This document shows, piece after piece, positions 54,259 to 63,606 of a stretch of DNA of 64,000 nt. The notes below the pieces were generated by a model. It did no database searches. It was not told the origin of the DNA and saw only the letters and a program-made list of their open reading frames with translations. The stretch's first letter is position 1, and every line of letters starts with the position of its first letter. Location of the stretch: contig NZ_WUEY01000013.1 of assembly GCF_010668395.1 (NCBI RefSeq), forward strand, positions 1 to 64,000, in the 5' to 3' direction. Position numbers and translations under genes: made by a program. Origin of the DNA: Martinezella lusitana (GTDB taxonomy: Bacteria > Pseudomonadota > Alphaproteobacteria > Rhizobiales > Rhizobiaceae).

Positions 54259-55268
54259 TAGTGGATCCCTCCCTGTTGACGCACGCGCGGATCGAGCAGG
54301 GCAAGCAGCATGTCGGCGATGATGTTGCCGATGATGAGGGTTGCCGAAAGCACCATCATGAAGGTTGCCGTGACATAGACGTCACCGACCGCCATCGAGC
54401 CGACGATGGCCGGCCCAACGGTCGGCAGCGTGAAGATGATGGCTGTTTCGATCTCGCCGGTCAGCATGTAGGGCAGAACCACGCCCTGATACATGACGAG
54501 GGGATGCAGTGCGTTCGGCACGGCATGGCGCATGACGACCGCGCCGCCGGAAAGGCCCTTGGCGCGTGCGGTCTCGACGTATTGGGCGTTCAGCGTGTCG
54601 AGCAGGTTGCCGCGCATAACGCGCATATTGTAGGCGAGCCCGCCGAAGGTGGCGATGGCGACGACCGGCCAGACATGTTTGACGAGATCGACGAACTTCG
54701 CCCAGGACCAGGGCGCGCCGCCATATTGCGGCGAGAAGAAGCTGCCGATTTCAGAGACGTTGAGCTGGAAGACGAGGATGTAAACGATGATCAGCGCCAT
54801 CAGGAAGCGCGGCACCGTCATGCCGAGGAAGGAGATGCCCGAGAGCAGGGTGTCGATCCAGCTATATTGCCGCGTCGCCGCCCATATGCCGAAGCCGATG
54901 CCGAGAATGGACGCCAGTATATGGCATACGAGCGCCAGAGCGAGCGTCCGCGGCAAGCGCTCGCCGACGACATCGGCGACGGGCTTGTTATAGAACATGC
55001 TGTAGCCGAAATCGCCTCTGGTGACGATACCGCCGATCCAGTTGACGTATTGAATGACCATCGGCTTGTCGAGCCCGTGCTCGCGGCGATAGATCTGCGC
55101 TTGTTCATCGGCTTGCGCAAAGGATGCACCGCCCTGGTTCATCAATTGCGAGCGGATATAATCCGCATAGTCGCCCGGCGGCGCCTGGATGATGGCGAAG
55201 GTCACCACGCTCAGGATGAAGAGCACGGGAATTGCGGAGGCTATGCGAACGAGCAGGAATCGTAACAT
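54258..55268 (-). CDS. Oligosaccharide ABC transporter permease (DppB/AgpB type)
   Basis: The 336-residue protein starts with the DppB-type helix MLRFLLVRIASAIPVLFILS, has the QLGLDKP-like 'REHGLDKPMVIQYVNWIGGI', and the EAA loop 'YVETARAKGLSGGAVVMRHAVPNAL'. It is the first of the two permeases of the importer. A 14-bp hairpin separates it from the binding-protein gene upstream. Confidence 0.93.
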   Translation of the reverse strand: MLRFLLVRIASAIPVLFILSVVTFAIIQAPPGDYADYIRSQLMNQGGASFAQADEQAQIYRREHGLDKPMVIQYVNWIGGIVTRGDFGYSMFYNKPVADVVGERLPRTLALALVCHILASILGIGFGIWAATRQYSWIDTLLSGISFLGMTVPRFLMALIIVYILVFQLNVSEIGSFFSPQYGGAPWSWAKFVDLVKHVWPVVAIATFGGLAYNMRVMRGNLLDTLNAQYVETARAKGLSGGAVVMRHAVPNALHPLVMYQGVVLPYMLTGEIETAIIFTLPTVGPAIVGSMAVGDVYVTATFMMVLSATLIIGNIIADMLLALLDPRVRQQGGIH

Positions 55269-55380
55269 CGGACGGTTCGCTTCTCTTGATGCTGTCTGCA
55301 GTCTCTGCCCATCGGGACGATATGCGCCAGCGGTTCATTCTTCTCCGGCGATGGCTGATCGCTGGAATGCTTCGGAGGTC

Positions 55381-55411
55381 CATGGCAGCCGGCATCATGC
55401 CGGCTGCCATG
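55381..55411 (-). other. Perfect 14-bp stem-loop 3' of the binding-protein gene
   Basis: Bases 55381-55394 pair without mismatch with 55398-55411 around a 3-base loop. In the mRNA the stem starts 16 bases after the binding-protein stop codon. There is no T-run, so it most likely protects the upstream mRNA and lowers permease expression. Partial termination is also possible. Confidence 0.75.
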
Positions 55412-55427
55412 GGGGCTTCATGCGACC

Positions 55428-57515
55428 TTATTTGATCGGACCGGCGCTGCCCGGGGCACCCGGAAGCTGCTCGGGGAACAGCTCGAATTTACCCTGCTTG
55501 TCAGCAGCTACCCAAAGGCGCTCGCGGATGATGGAGTCTTCCGCCCAGTTGAACAGGAAGATCGGCGTGCCCGGGGGAACGTTCGAGAAGCGCTTGTTGA
55601 TGATCAGCGCGCCCGGATACTCGGTCAGGCCGATATTGTAGAGATGCCCGGTCGAGATCTTCTGGAACTGCTTCATCAGGGCCACGCGCTCGTCATTGTC
55701 CTTCGACGTGGCGAACTTGTTGACGATATCGGCCATATCCTTTTCGAAGGGCATCAGGTCCAGCTGACCGCTTTCCGGAGCGCGGTGGTTCCAGCTTGTG
55801 CGCGGGCCGACCGGAGCAAGCTGCTCGGTGTTCTGCACGACGGAAGCCAGTTCCGTGCTGTTGCGACGGACCATCCAGTCGAAACGACCGCTATAGTTGG
55901 CATCGTCGCGCTTGGGACCATCCAGCGCATTGATGATGACGCGCAATCCGAGCTTTTCCATCTGGGCGACGACGCCTTCGGCAAGGCTCTTGTCGGTGGT
56001 GTAGTCGTTGCTGACCAGAAGCGTGATTTCGACGTCCTTGCCGCCGTTGACGTTGGCAGGGAAGTTGACGACACCGTCGCCATCGGTGTCCTTGAGGCCG
56101 GCCTTCGCAAGCTCGGCCTTGGCGCCGGCGAGGTCGAACGGATAGTATACCGTGGAGTTGCGGTCATAGAAGGTGCTGCCGGAGGAAAGGCCGCCCGGAT
56201 AGATCGCCGTGAAGGGTCCCTTGACCAGCGAATCGCCGAGCGCCTTGCGGTCGAGGGCCATGGTGACTGCCTTGCGGAAGTCCTCGTTGCGGTTCAACTC
56301 GCGCACGGCCTGGGCGCGCGGATCCGGGCTGCCCCAACCGTTGGCCGAGAAATTCATCTGCAGGTTATAGCCGATGAGGCGGGGGCCGAAGGCGAGGCGA
56401 GCCGGAGCATCCGGCTGTGCGGCGCGCTTCAGGGAAGCGACGAAGTTTTCCGGCTGCTCGAGGTTCGAAAGATCCGCGGAGCCGGCAACAGCCTGCACGT
56501 CGCGGTCTGCCCAGGTGGACAGCTTGTAGTGCAGCTCGTTGAGGTAAGGCAGCTGGTTGCCCTTCTCGTCGACCTTCCAGTAGTAGGGATTGCGGCGCAT
56601 GACGATGATGTCGTCGGAGCGATATTCGACCGGCACCCAGGCGCCCATGACCGGAATGTTCATATATTCCGGTGGGAAGGCGTTCTTGAACTGGTCGTAG
56701 GTGTTCTTGGAATATTTCGGGTGCTGCGGCTTGAGGATGTGCGACGGGCCCGGGCAGAAGTTCGGATAGGCCATCGTATAGAGATATTGCTTCGGGAAGG
56801 CGTCCTTGAAGGTCCATTCGATGGTGTAATCGTCGATTTTCTTCAGCGTGGTTCCTTCGCCGAAGGCTTCCGGGGAGGCGCCGCCGCCGAGCGGCGAGAC
56901 GTTCGGGTCGATGACTTCGTCTTCCCAGTAGAACATGATGTCGTCGGCATTGAACGGCACGCCGTCGGACCATTTTGCGCCTTCGATCAGGTGCATGGTG
57001 AGCTTGTGACCGTCCGGCGACCATTCCCAGCCCTTGGCGAGGTTCGGCAGCGGCTCGGTATCCTTTGCCTCGACCTGGAAGAGAGGTGCCGTGCGCGTCA
57101 GGCACTCGGACAGGCCGATGTCGATGCCGCCCCAGCCCTGGGTCTGGCCGGCACCGTAGTTCCAGCCTTCCGGCCGGCCGCCGATGACGTGGCGCAGCGT
57201 GTCGCCATAGACGCCGATGCCGTCAGGCATGTTGCCGGTCTTGTAGACGAGCGGCTCTTTCGGCAGGCGATCCTTGACGGGCGGCAGCTTGCCGGTCTTG
57301 ACGAAATTATCCGTGACCCAGGCGGGCTCGTGATATTCCGGCAGCGCCTTGAACTCCAGGATGGAGCTGCGCTCGACATACTTGATCTTGCCTTCCGCCG
57401 GGAAGACAGGTGGCACGGGCGGCACTGTCGGCTCGGCTGCATAGGCGCTGATGGCGATTGCGGATGTGGCAATCGTCAACGCGGCGAGAAGGCCGATCGG
57501 TCGAAAATGTCTCAT
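55428..57515 (-). CDS. Oligosaccharide ABC transporter substrate-binding protein (family 5, AgpA-like)
   Basis: The 695-residue protein has a signal peptide (cut near AYAA|EPT) and a family 5 solute-binding fold: 'LIEGAKWSDGVPFNADDIMF', 'RNEDFRKAVTMALDRKALGD', 'YPFDLAGAKAELAKAGLKDT'. It is about 150 residues longer than peptide-binding relatives and contains DTDGDGVVNFP near residue 475, a calcium-binding-like DxDxDG loop. Large members such as AgpA bind alpha-galactosides in rhizobia. It is the second gene of the operon after the GH4 gene. Confidence 0.9.
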   Translation of the reverse strand: MRHFRPIGLLAALTIATSAIAISAYAAEPTVPPVPPVFPAEGKIKYVERSSILEFKALPEYHEPAWVTDNFVKTGKLPPVKDRLPKEPLVYKTGNMPDGIGVYGDTLRHVIGGRPEGWNYGAGQTQGWGGIDIGLSECLTRTAPLFQVEAKDTEPLPNLAKGWEWSPDGHKLTMHLIEGAKWSDGVPFNADDIMFYWEDEVIDPNVSPLGGGASPEAFGEGTTLKKIDDYTIEWTFKDAFPKQYLYTMAYPNFCPGPSHILKPQHPKYSKNTYDQFKNAFPPEYMNIPVMGAWVPVEYRSDDIIVMRRNPYYWKVDEKGNQLPYLNELHYKLSTWADRDVQAVAGSADLSNLEQPENFVASLKRAAQPDAPARLAFGPRLIGYNLQMNFSANGWGSPDPRAQAVRELNRNEDFRKAVTMALDRKALGDSLVKGPFTAIYPGGLSSGSTFYDRNSTVYYPFDLAGAKAELAKAGLKDTDGDGVVNFPANVNGGKDVEITLLVSNDYTTDKSLAEGVVAQMEKLGLRVIINALDGPKRDDANYSGRFDWMVRRNSTELASVVQNTEQLAPVGPRTSWNHRAPESGQLDLMPFEKDMADIVNKFATSKDNDERVALMKQFQKISTGHLYNIGLTEYPGALIINKRFSNVPPGTPIFLFNWAEDSIIRERLWVAADKQGKFELFPEQLPGAPGSAGPIK

Positions 57516-57590
57516 CTTGTTCTCTCTCCCTAAATCGCGAGCGTTCCGTTCGAGGCCTCGCGTTCCTCCATCGAAACGGAAGACGGCCGG

Positions 57591-57624
57591 TTGTGGCGGG
57601 ATATCCCCTGAGATCCCGCCACAA
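57591..57624 (-). other. Perfect 12-bp stem-loop between GH4 and binding-protein genes
   Basis: Arms 57613-57624 and 57591-57602 form TTGTGGCGGGAT / ATCCCGCCACAA with a 10-base loop, 26 bases after the GH4 stop codon. No T-run. It may set the enzyme-to-binding-protein ratio or mark an RNase processing site. Confidence 0.7.
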
Positions 57625-57650
57625 TCCTTATCTTCCGATTTGCATGCTCA

Positions 57651-59117
57651 TTAACCGGCCTGCTTCAGGGCGGCTTTTTCCGCACGCAATTCCTCGATCG
57701 AGCGCACGTTGCGGCTTGCGGCACCCTTCCAGTCCCGCGTCTTGACCTTGCTGCGCGACAGGCGCTCCTTCGCCTCGTCTACAGCATGGGCGTATTGCGG
57801 CAGCCAGCGGGCTTCGGCGACGACCATTTCGTCGACCATCTGCCAGACCTCCTCCGGCGTGGCGACGGCGCCGACCAGCGGGTCGTGCAGGACGGCGAGC
57901 TTCAGAAGGTCGATGTCGCCGCTGACGGCGGCATGGACCGACATGCGCTGGACGTTGATGGAGGACATGCAGGTGGCGGCGCATGCCTCAGGCAGCGTGA
58001 TGCCTGCGACCATGTTGATGCCGAACCGATCGACGAAGCCGGGGGATTCGATGATGGCATCGGCGGGCAGGTTGGTAATGACGCCGTTGTTCTTGACGTT
58101 GAAATGGCCGCGATAGACACGGTTGGTTTCCAGCGCCTCGAGAATATGGCTGGCATGCTCGTTGGAGCGGCGGGCAGGGTCGATCGGCTGCGAGGCGCTG
58201 TCGAGGATCTGCTGGAATTCCGTCTCGAACCAGTTGCGCGTTTCGGTGGAGTGACGCAGGTAGCCGCCGGTCTCGCCATGGATCCAGTCCGACATGTCGA
58301 TCCATTTGTTGATCTCGTCGGGGCGCTTGCGATACCAGGGCAGATATTCGGACAGATGGCCGTTGCTCTCGGTGGAATAGACGCCGAAACGCTTCAGCAC
58401 GTCGATGCGCAGCTTCTCCTGCTGCGAGAACACCGGATGGGCTTCGAAGGCCGCGATCAGCTCGTCCTTGCCGATCTTGCGGCCATTGAGGCGCAGGTCG
58501 ACGAACCAGGTCTGGTGGTTGATGCCGGAGCAGATATAGTCGAGTTCGCTCTTGTCCTTCGCTCCGAGCACTTCGGCGATCTGTTCGGCGCCGTGCTGGA
58601 CGCCGTGGCACAGGCCGATCGTGTCGACCTTGCCGTATTCGATGGCCGCCCAGGTGTTCATCGCCATCGGGTTGGCATAGTTCAGGAACTTGGCGCCGCT
58701 CTCTGAGACCTCGCGGATATCCTTGCAGAAATCGAGAATGACCGGAATGTTGCGCTGGCCGTAGAGAATGCCGCCGGCGCAGATCGTGTCGCCGACGCAT
58801 TGGTCGATCCCGTATTTCAGCGGGATGCGGATATCCTCGGCATAGGCTTCCAGACCACCGACCCGGACGCAACTGATGATATAGCGCGCGCCGTCCAGCG
58901 CCTTGCGGCGATCCGTGGTGGCGGTGACGCGCGTTGGCAGCTTGTTGGCCTCGACGATCCGATCGAGGATCGCCTTGATCATCGTCAGATTGTGCTCACT
59001 CATGTCCGTCAGCGCAAATTCGACGTCGCGGAATTCCGGCACGCAGAGAATGTCGGTGAACAGCTTTTTCGTGAAGCCGACGCTGCCGGCGCCGATAATA
59101 GCGATTTTGAAACTCAT
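57651..59117 (-). CDS. GH4 glycosidase, probable alpha-glucuronidase/galacturonidase type
   Basis: The 488-residue protein has the GH4 fold (KIAIIGAGSVGFTKKLFTDI), NPMAMNTWA, GLCHGVQHGAEQI and SGINHQTWFV. The metal-binding motif reads CHGV, the form associated with uronide-specific GH4 enzymes, unlike CHSV in the neighbouring MelA-like protein. It would use NAD+ and a divalent metal to cleave an imported glycoside. I chose ATG at 59117, after GGTGAGG. It is the first gene of the seven-gene operon and faces an AraC gene. Confidence 0.88.
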   Translation of the reverse strand: MSFKIAIIGAGSVGFTKKLFTDILCVPEFRDVEFALTDMSEHNLTMIKAILDRIVEANKLPTRVTATTDRRKALDGARYIISCVRVGGLEAYAEDIRIPLKYGIDQCVGDTICAGGILYGQRNIPVILDFCKDIREVSESGAKFLNYANPMAMNTWAAIEYGKVDTIGLCHGVQHGAEQIAEVLGAKDKSELDYICSGINHQTWFVDLRLNGRKIGKDELIAAFEAHPVFSQQEKLRIDVLKRFGVYSTESNGHLSEYLPWYRKRPDEINKWIDMSDWIHGETGGYLRHSTETRNWFETEFQQILDSASQPIDPARRSNEHASHILEALETNRVYRGHFNVKNNGVITNLPADAIIESPGFVDRFGINMVAGITLPEACAATCMSSINVQRMSVHAAVSGDIDLLKLAVLHDPLVGAVATPEEVWQMVDEMVVAEARWLPQYAHAVDEAKERLSRSKVKTRDWKGAASRNVRSIEELRAEKAALKQAG

Positions 59118-59328
59118 GATCCTCACCTTCAAGTCGATCGAACGCGCAGCGGCAGGGGAGACAGCAGCATTTTCGTCCCATGATCGCACCGGTTGCGAAA
59201 CGGGCCGAAATCGTGGGTTTTCCTCCAATCGCCGATCCTCGTCGGCGGTCAAGCGCTGTTTTCTGGCGGGATTATGCCTATAATGGCTGAGCCGAACAGA
59301 GAACTATTATGCTTTCAAGGGTAATTTT

Positions 59329-60231
59329 GTGCTGCAGGAATTGATCGATAACGGACAGGTCATGCGGACGGTTTCGCTGCCGCGCGGACGTCACCGGCTG
59401 CATGCCATGCCGACCAGCGCCGGCTATGAAATCAGGCATGACGAGCCCTATGATTGGGACGGGCGCCGCCGCGGCCAGACACCGTTTACCGTGCTTCAGC
59501 ATACCATCAGCGGCACCGGGCGTCTGCGCTACGAAAGCCGCAGCTATCGTGTGAATGCCGGCGAAACGCTGCTCGTTCTCGTGCCGCACAATCATCGCTA
59601 CTGGCTGCAGAAAGGCGAGCGCTGGGAATATTTCTGGATCTCGATGAATGGCGAGGAAGCCTTGCGCATCCATCGCCTGATCCTGGCTGCGGCCGGCCCA
59701 GTGCTGAAACTGCAGCAGGCGACCATCGATCATCTTGCCGATTGCAGCCTCCGGCTGGTCAAGGGCGCCGAGACGCCCGCCTCGGCCTCGGCCGTCGCCT
59801 ATGAAGCGGCGATGGCGCTCTATGACGATGTCTTCGGCTCGCACGCCTTTGCTGCCGATCGCTCCGCCATGCAGATCGTCATCGACCATATCCATGCCAA
59901 TCTCGACAAACCGCTTCCTGTCGACGAGCTTGCCCGGGTCAGCGGTCTCAGCCGCGCGCATTTTTCGCGTGTCTTTGCCGAAAGCGAAGGCGTGCCGCCG
60001 GCGGAATTCGTGCTGCAGCAGCGCATGCAGCGTGCCGCCAAACTGCTGACGAAGGCTGCGTTCATTCCGGTCAAGGAAGTGGCGATCATGTCCGGCTTCG
60101 ACGATGCCAACTATTTTTCCAAGGTGTTTCGCCGTATCTATGGCATCAATCCGACGGAATTCCGCACCACCGGCATGTATGCCGCAGTGCGCAGCCCGGT
60201 TGAGGAGGCGAAGAACGGACGCAGCCGGTAG
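59329..60231 (+). CDS. AraC-family transcriptional activator
   Basis: The 300-residue protein has an N-terminal cupin-like arabinose-binding fold (about 15-170; 'HTISGTGRLRYESRSYRVNA') and a C-terminal double HTH (about 190-285; VDELARVSGLSRAHFSRVFA, then VKEVAIMSGFDDANYFSKVF). GTG at 59329 is seven bases after AAGGGT. It is divergent from the GH4/transporter operon. Rhizobial alpha-galactoside operons are controlled by an AraC-like activator (AgpT), so it probably activates that operon and perhaps the GH2 gene behind it. Confidence 0.92.
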   Translation: MLQELIDNGQVMRTVSLPRGRHRLHAMPTSAGYEIRHDEPYDWDGRRRGQTPFTVLQHTISGTGRLRYESRSYRVNAGETLLVLVPHNHRYWLQKGERWEYFWISMNGEEALRIHRLILAAAGPVLKLQQATIDHLADCSLRLVKGAETPASASAVAYEAAMALYDDVFGSHAFAADRSAMQIVIDHIHANLDKPLPVDELARVSGLSRAHFSRVFAESEGVPPAEFVLQQRMQRAAKLLTKAAFIPVKEVAIMSGFDDANYFSKVFRRIYGINPTEFRTTGMYAAVRSPVEEAKNGRSR

Positions 60232-60429
60232 GTCTTGCGAAGCGGCCTGATCGGCAGTGGGTTACATGGCGGGAAAATCGGAATCCGCCAACCGGTCGCA
60301 TTGCGCGCCCGCGACGAGCCAGTATAGATATCGCCCCGCGGCATTTGCGCCTGCCTCGCCGCGCGCCTGATTTTCCAAGCAACATCTGTTCGTCACCCGA
60401 TGCGACGGGCTTACTCGATAGGATTGAAT

Positions 60430-62673
60430 ATGCGTTCTGTTGTCGCCTTCAACGAATCCTGGACGTTTCATGAAGGGTTCTCATCCGAGGACGCCGGACG
60501 CCGGCAGGAAGGGCAGCGCGTGACGCTGCCGCATACGGTCGTCGAACTGCCCTTCAATTATTTCGACGAAAAATCCTATCAGCGGGCCTTCACCTATCAG
60601 AAGATTTTGAACTGGGACGACAGGTTTGCCGGGCGTGAAGTATCGCTGGTCTTCGATGCCGCCATGGCCGATGCCGTCGTCTACTTGAACGGCCAGGAGA
60701 TCGTCGCCCACAAGGATGGCTATACGCCATTCGAGGCACGCCTGACCGGTCATCTGCTCCAGGGCGAGAACCTGATCACGGTCAAGATTGACGGCAGCGA
60801 GAATCCCGAAATTCCGCCTTTCGGCGGCCGCATCGACTATCTGACCTATGCCGGGATCTATCGCGATGTCTGGCTGAAGCTGGCCGCCCCCGTCTCGATC
60901 GCCAACATCAAGGTCGAAACGACGGATGTCCTTTCCGACCGTAAATCCGTGACGGTCCGCTGCGACATCTCCAACCCGCAAGATCTCGCTTTCAAGGGTA
61001 CGGCGAAGGTCGCGCTGCGGTCTGCCGATGGCGCGGTCATCGCCTCGGGACAGGCGGAAACGGCGGGCGGGAGCGTGACGCTGAGCTTCGATGGCCTTGC
61101 GGGCATTTCGCTTTGGGACCTCGACAATCCCGTGCTTTATTCGGCCGAGGTCGAGCTTATGACCGATCATGGGCCAGATCGTCACGCGACGCGTTTCGGC
61201 TTCCGTACCGCAAGCTTTACCGCCGAGGGGTTTCTGCTGAACGGCAGGAAGCTGAAGCTGCGCGGCCTAAACCGTCATCAGGCTTTCCCCTATGTCGGCT
61301 ATGCGATGGGCCGTTCGGCGCAGGAGCGCGATGCCGAGATCATGAAGCGCACGCTGAAGTGCAATATCGTGCGCACCTCGCATTATCCGCAGTCGAAATG
61401 GTTCCTCGACCATTGCGACCGCATCGGCCTGCTGGTTTTCGAGGAAATTCCCGGCTGGCAGCATATTGGCGACGAGGAGTGGCAGCAGGAGTCGATCCGC
61501 AACGTGCGGCGCATGATCGAGCGCGACTGGAACCATCCCTCGATCGTCATCTGGGGTGTCCGCATCAACGAATCGCAGGATTCCCACGATTTCTACGCCG
61601 AGACCAATCGGCTGGCACGCGCGCTCGATCCGACGCGCCAGACCGGCGGCGTTCGCTACATCACCGAGAGCGAAATGCTCGAGGACGTCTATACGATGAA
61701 CGATTTCATCCTCGGCAACGAGGAGCTGCCGGGCGCCAACCGGCCACGCACGCCGCTGAGGCCACAGCAGGAAAACACCGGTCTTTCCAAGGATGTGCCC
61801 TATCTTATCACCGAATTCGGCGGCCATATGTATCCGACGAAGATCTACGATCAGGAGCAGCGGCAGGCCGAGCATGTGCGCCGGCATCTGGAGGTCCTGA
61901 ACGCGGCCTACGGCGATCCGTCGATTTCCGGCGCCATCGGCTGGTGCATGTTCGACTACAACACCCATAGCGATTTCGGCTCGGGCGACCGGATCTGCTA
62001 TCACGGCGTGATGGACATGTTCCGCGAGCCGAAATTTGCCGCTTACGCCTACGCCAGCCAGTGCGACCCCGCCGACGAGGTTGTCATGAAGCCGGTGACG
62101 ATCTGGGCGCGCGGCGAGCGCAATATCGGCGGGGCCCTGCCGCTTATGGTGCTGACGAACTGCGACGAGGTCGAGCTGCGATACGGGTCGCTCACCAAGC
62201 GCCTCGGTCCGGACCGGGAGACGTTCCCGCACTTGCCGCATCCGCCCGTCGTTTTCGATCACCGTTCCTTCACCCAGGACGAGCTTGGCGTATGGGGAAT
62301 GGAATGGGAGGACGTGCAGTTCACCGGCTATATCGGCGGCAAGCCCGCGGTGGAGCAGCGCATGGTCGCCAATCCGCTGCCGACGACGCTTCAGGTCGAA
62401 GCCGATGCCGACACCTTGCGCGCAGGCGAGCGCGACACGGTGCGCGTCATCGTGCGCGCGCTCGATCAGGCCGGCTCGCGACTGGCTTTCCTCAATGAAG
62501 CCATCACGATCAAGGTCGATGGTCCGGCGAAGCTCATCGGTCCGGAAACGGTCGCATTCCAGGGTGGAACAACGGGCTTCTGGTTGCAGGCAACCGGAGA
62601 GGTGGGCGCGATCAAGCTCGAAGTCGCTTCCCCGCGCTTTGCCAGCCAAAGCCTGCGCTTGACTGCGAAGTGA
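60430..62673 (+). CDS. GH2-family beta-galactosidase/beta-glucuronidase
   Basis: The 747-residue protein has a sugar-binding N-terminal domain (about 5-165), an immunoglobulin-like domain (about 170-270), a TIM barrel with acid/base Glu381 in VIWGVRINESQ and nucleophile Glu462 in LITEFGGHMYP, and a C-terminal beta domain. This is the GH2 layout. No signal peptide, so it works on imported oligosaccharides. I chose ATG at 60430, with AGG upstream. With the two GH4 enzymes it gives a set able to trim both alpha- and beta-linked sugars. Confidence 0.92.
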   Translation: MRSVVAFNESWTFHEGFSSEDAGRRQEGQRVTLPHTVVELPFNYFDEKSYQRAFTYQKILNWDDRFAGREVSLVFDAAMADAVVYLNGQEIVAHKDGYTPFEARLTGHLLQGENLITVKIDGSENPEIPPFGGRIDYLTYAGIYRDVWLKLAAPVSIANIKVETTDVLSDRKSVTVRCDISNPQDLAFKGTAKVALRSADGAVIASGQAETAGGSVTLSFDGLAGISLWDLDNPVLYSAEVELMTDHGPDRHATRFGFRTASFTAEGFLLNGRKLKLRGLNRHQAFPYVGYAMGRSAQERDAEIMKRTLKCNIVRTSHYPQSKWFLDHCDRIGLLVFEEIPGWQHIGDEEWQQESIRNVRRMIERDWNHPSIVIWGVRINESQDSHDFYAETNRLARALDPTRQTGGVRYITESEMLEDVYTMNDFILGNEELPGANRPRTPLRPQQENTGLSKDVPYLITEFGGHMYPTKIYDQEQRQAEHVRRHLEVLNAAYGDPSISGAIGWCMFDYNTHSDFGSGDRICYHGVMDMFREPKFAAYAYASQCDPADEVVMKPVTIWARGERNIGGALPLMVLTNCDEVELRYGSLTKRLGPDRETFPHLPHPPVVFDHRSFTQDELGVWGMEWEDVQFTGYIGGKPAVEQRMVANPLPTTLQVEADADTLRAGERDTVRVIVRALDQAGSRLAFLNEAITIKVDGPAKLIGPETVAFQGGTTGFWLQATGEVGAIKLEVASPRFASQSLRLTAK

Positions 62674-62680
62674 GCGGCCG

Positions 62681-62712
62681 GCCGGCTCCCGCCGTTAGGC
62701 GGCGGAGCCGGC
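62681..62712. terminator. Hairpin between the convergent GH2 and gntR genes
   Basis: A GC-rich stem (62681-62694 against 62700-62712, one bulged base, 5-base loop) lies just after the GH2 stop and overlaps the end of the convergent regulator gene. It may serve as a shared bidirectional terminator, though only a short TTTC follows on the plus strand. Confidence 0.5.
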
Positions 62713-63606
62713 GATTTCGCTCGCACCTTGCGGGATCGACTGCAGCAGCGTCTGACGTGCCGAGGCGAGATGCTGGCGGCAGGCCGCGTCGATCCTTCGC
62801 TGGTCGCGTGATTGTAGCGCTTCGATATAGTCGAGGTGTTCGGCTATGGCGCGGGCATTGCGCTCGCGGGCGAAGGCCTTGTTCCACTGGTAGTGATAGT
62901 GGAAAATGATGGCGATGGCGTCGTAGAAATCGGCGATGAAGCGGTTCTTGGAGGCACGGTGGATGAGAAGATGAAACTTCTCGTCGAGGCGCGAGAAATC
63001 GCGGTAATGTGCGTCGAAATCCCTGAGCAGCTCGTGATGTTCCTGCTCGATCGCCTTCAGGTCGTCCCAGGCGTGGTGATGGGCGGGCAGGCGGCCGAAT
63101 TCGGCTGCGGAATGCAGCTCGAACATTTCCCGCACGTCTGCTAGCTCCAGCGCGAATTCGCTGGTGAAGCCTTTCAGGATCCAATGGCTGTTCGGCCGTT
63201 TCTCGATCAGGCCGAAACGACTGAAACGAATAAGAAACTCACGAACGACGGAGGTGCCTGTGCCGATTTCGCGCGCCAGTTCCAGCTCGTTGATCTGCAT
63301 GCCGGGCTGGGCTTCGTCCGACATGATGCGCATCATGAAGCTGCGCTCGATGATATCGTGCAGGGAATCGGTTTCTTCCTTGGGGAAGAAATCGGCGGGT
63401 ATCGGCGGGCGCAGGACCGTCTTCTGCCGCTTGTTCCAGAGAATGATGCCGGCGTCACTGAGACGCATGAGGATCGCGCGCGCCGTGCTGCGGCTGACGC
63501 CGAGCTCGGCTGCGATTTCAGGCTCGCTCGGCAGCTCGGTATCGGGCTTCAGGCGAGCCGTATAGCGATTGAATGCCTCCTTGAAGAGCGTGTTTTGCCT
63601 TGCCAT
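62695..63606 (-). CDS. GntR/FadR-family regulator with two winged-helix domains
   Basis: The 303-residue protein has an FCD ligand domain (about 155-295; 'FSRLDEKFHLLIHRASKNRF' and several His/Asp metal ligands). Before it lie two winged-helix segments: one with SEPEIAAELGVSRSTARAIL (about 25-60), the other with MQINELELAREIGTGTSVVREF (about 100-140). Most FadR-type proteins have one. ATG at 63606 follows GAGGGGG. It may regulate the GH2 gene, the Agp-like operon, or the gene that starts at 63995. Confidence 0.9.
   Translation of the reverse strand: MARQNTLFKEAFNRYTARLKPDTELPSEPEIAAELGVSRSTARAILMRLSDAGIILWNKRQKTVLRPPIPADFFPKEETDSLHDIIERSFMMRIMSDEAQPGMQINELELAREIGTGTSVVREFLIRFSRFGLIEKRPNSHWILKGFTSEFALELADVREMFELHSAAEFGRLPAHHHAWDDLKAIEQEHHELLRDFDAHYRDFSRLDEKFHLLIHRASKNRFIADFYDAIAIIFHYHYQWNKAFARERNARAIAEHLDYIEALQSRDQRRIDAACRQHLASARQTLLQSIPQGASEIAGSAA

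Noticed and set aside
55644..57533. 629-codon plus-strand frame
   Set aside because: It lies opposite the family 5 binding-protein gene, which has clear motifs and a signal peptide. The plus frame has none.
61267..62649. 460-codon minus-strand frame
   Set aside because: It is antisense to the GH2 gene, whose catalytic motifs are intact.
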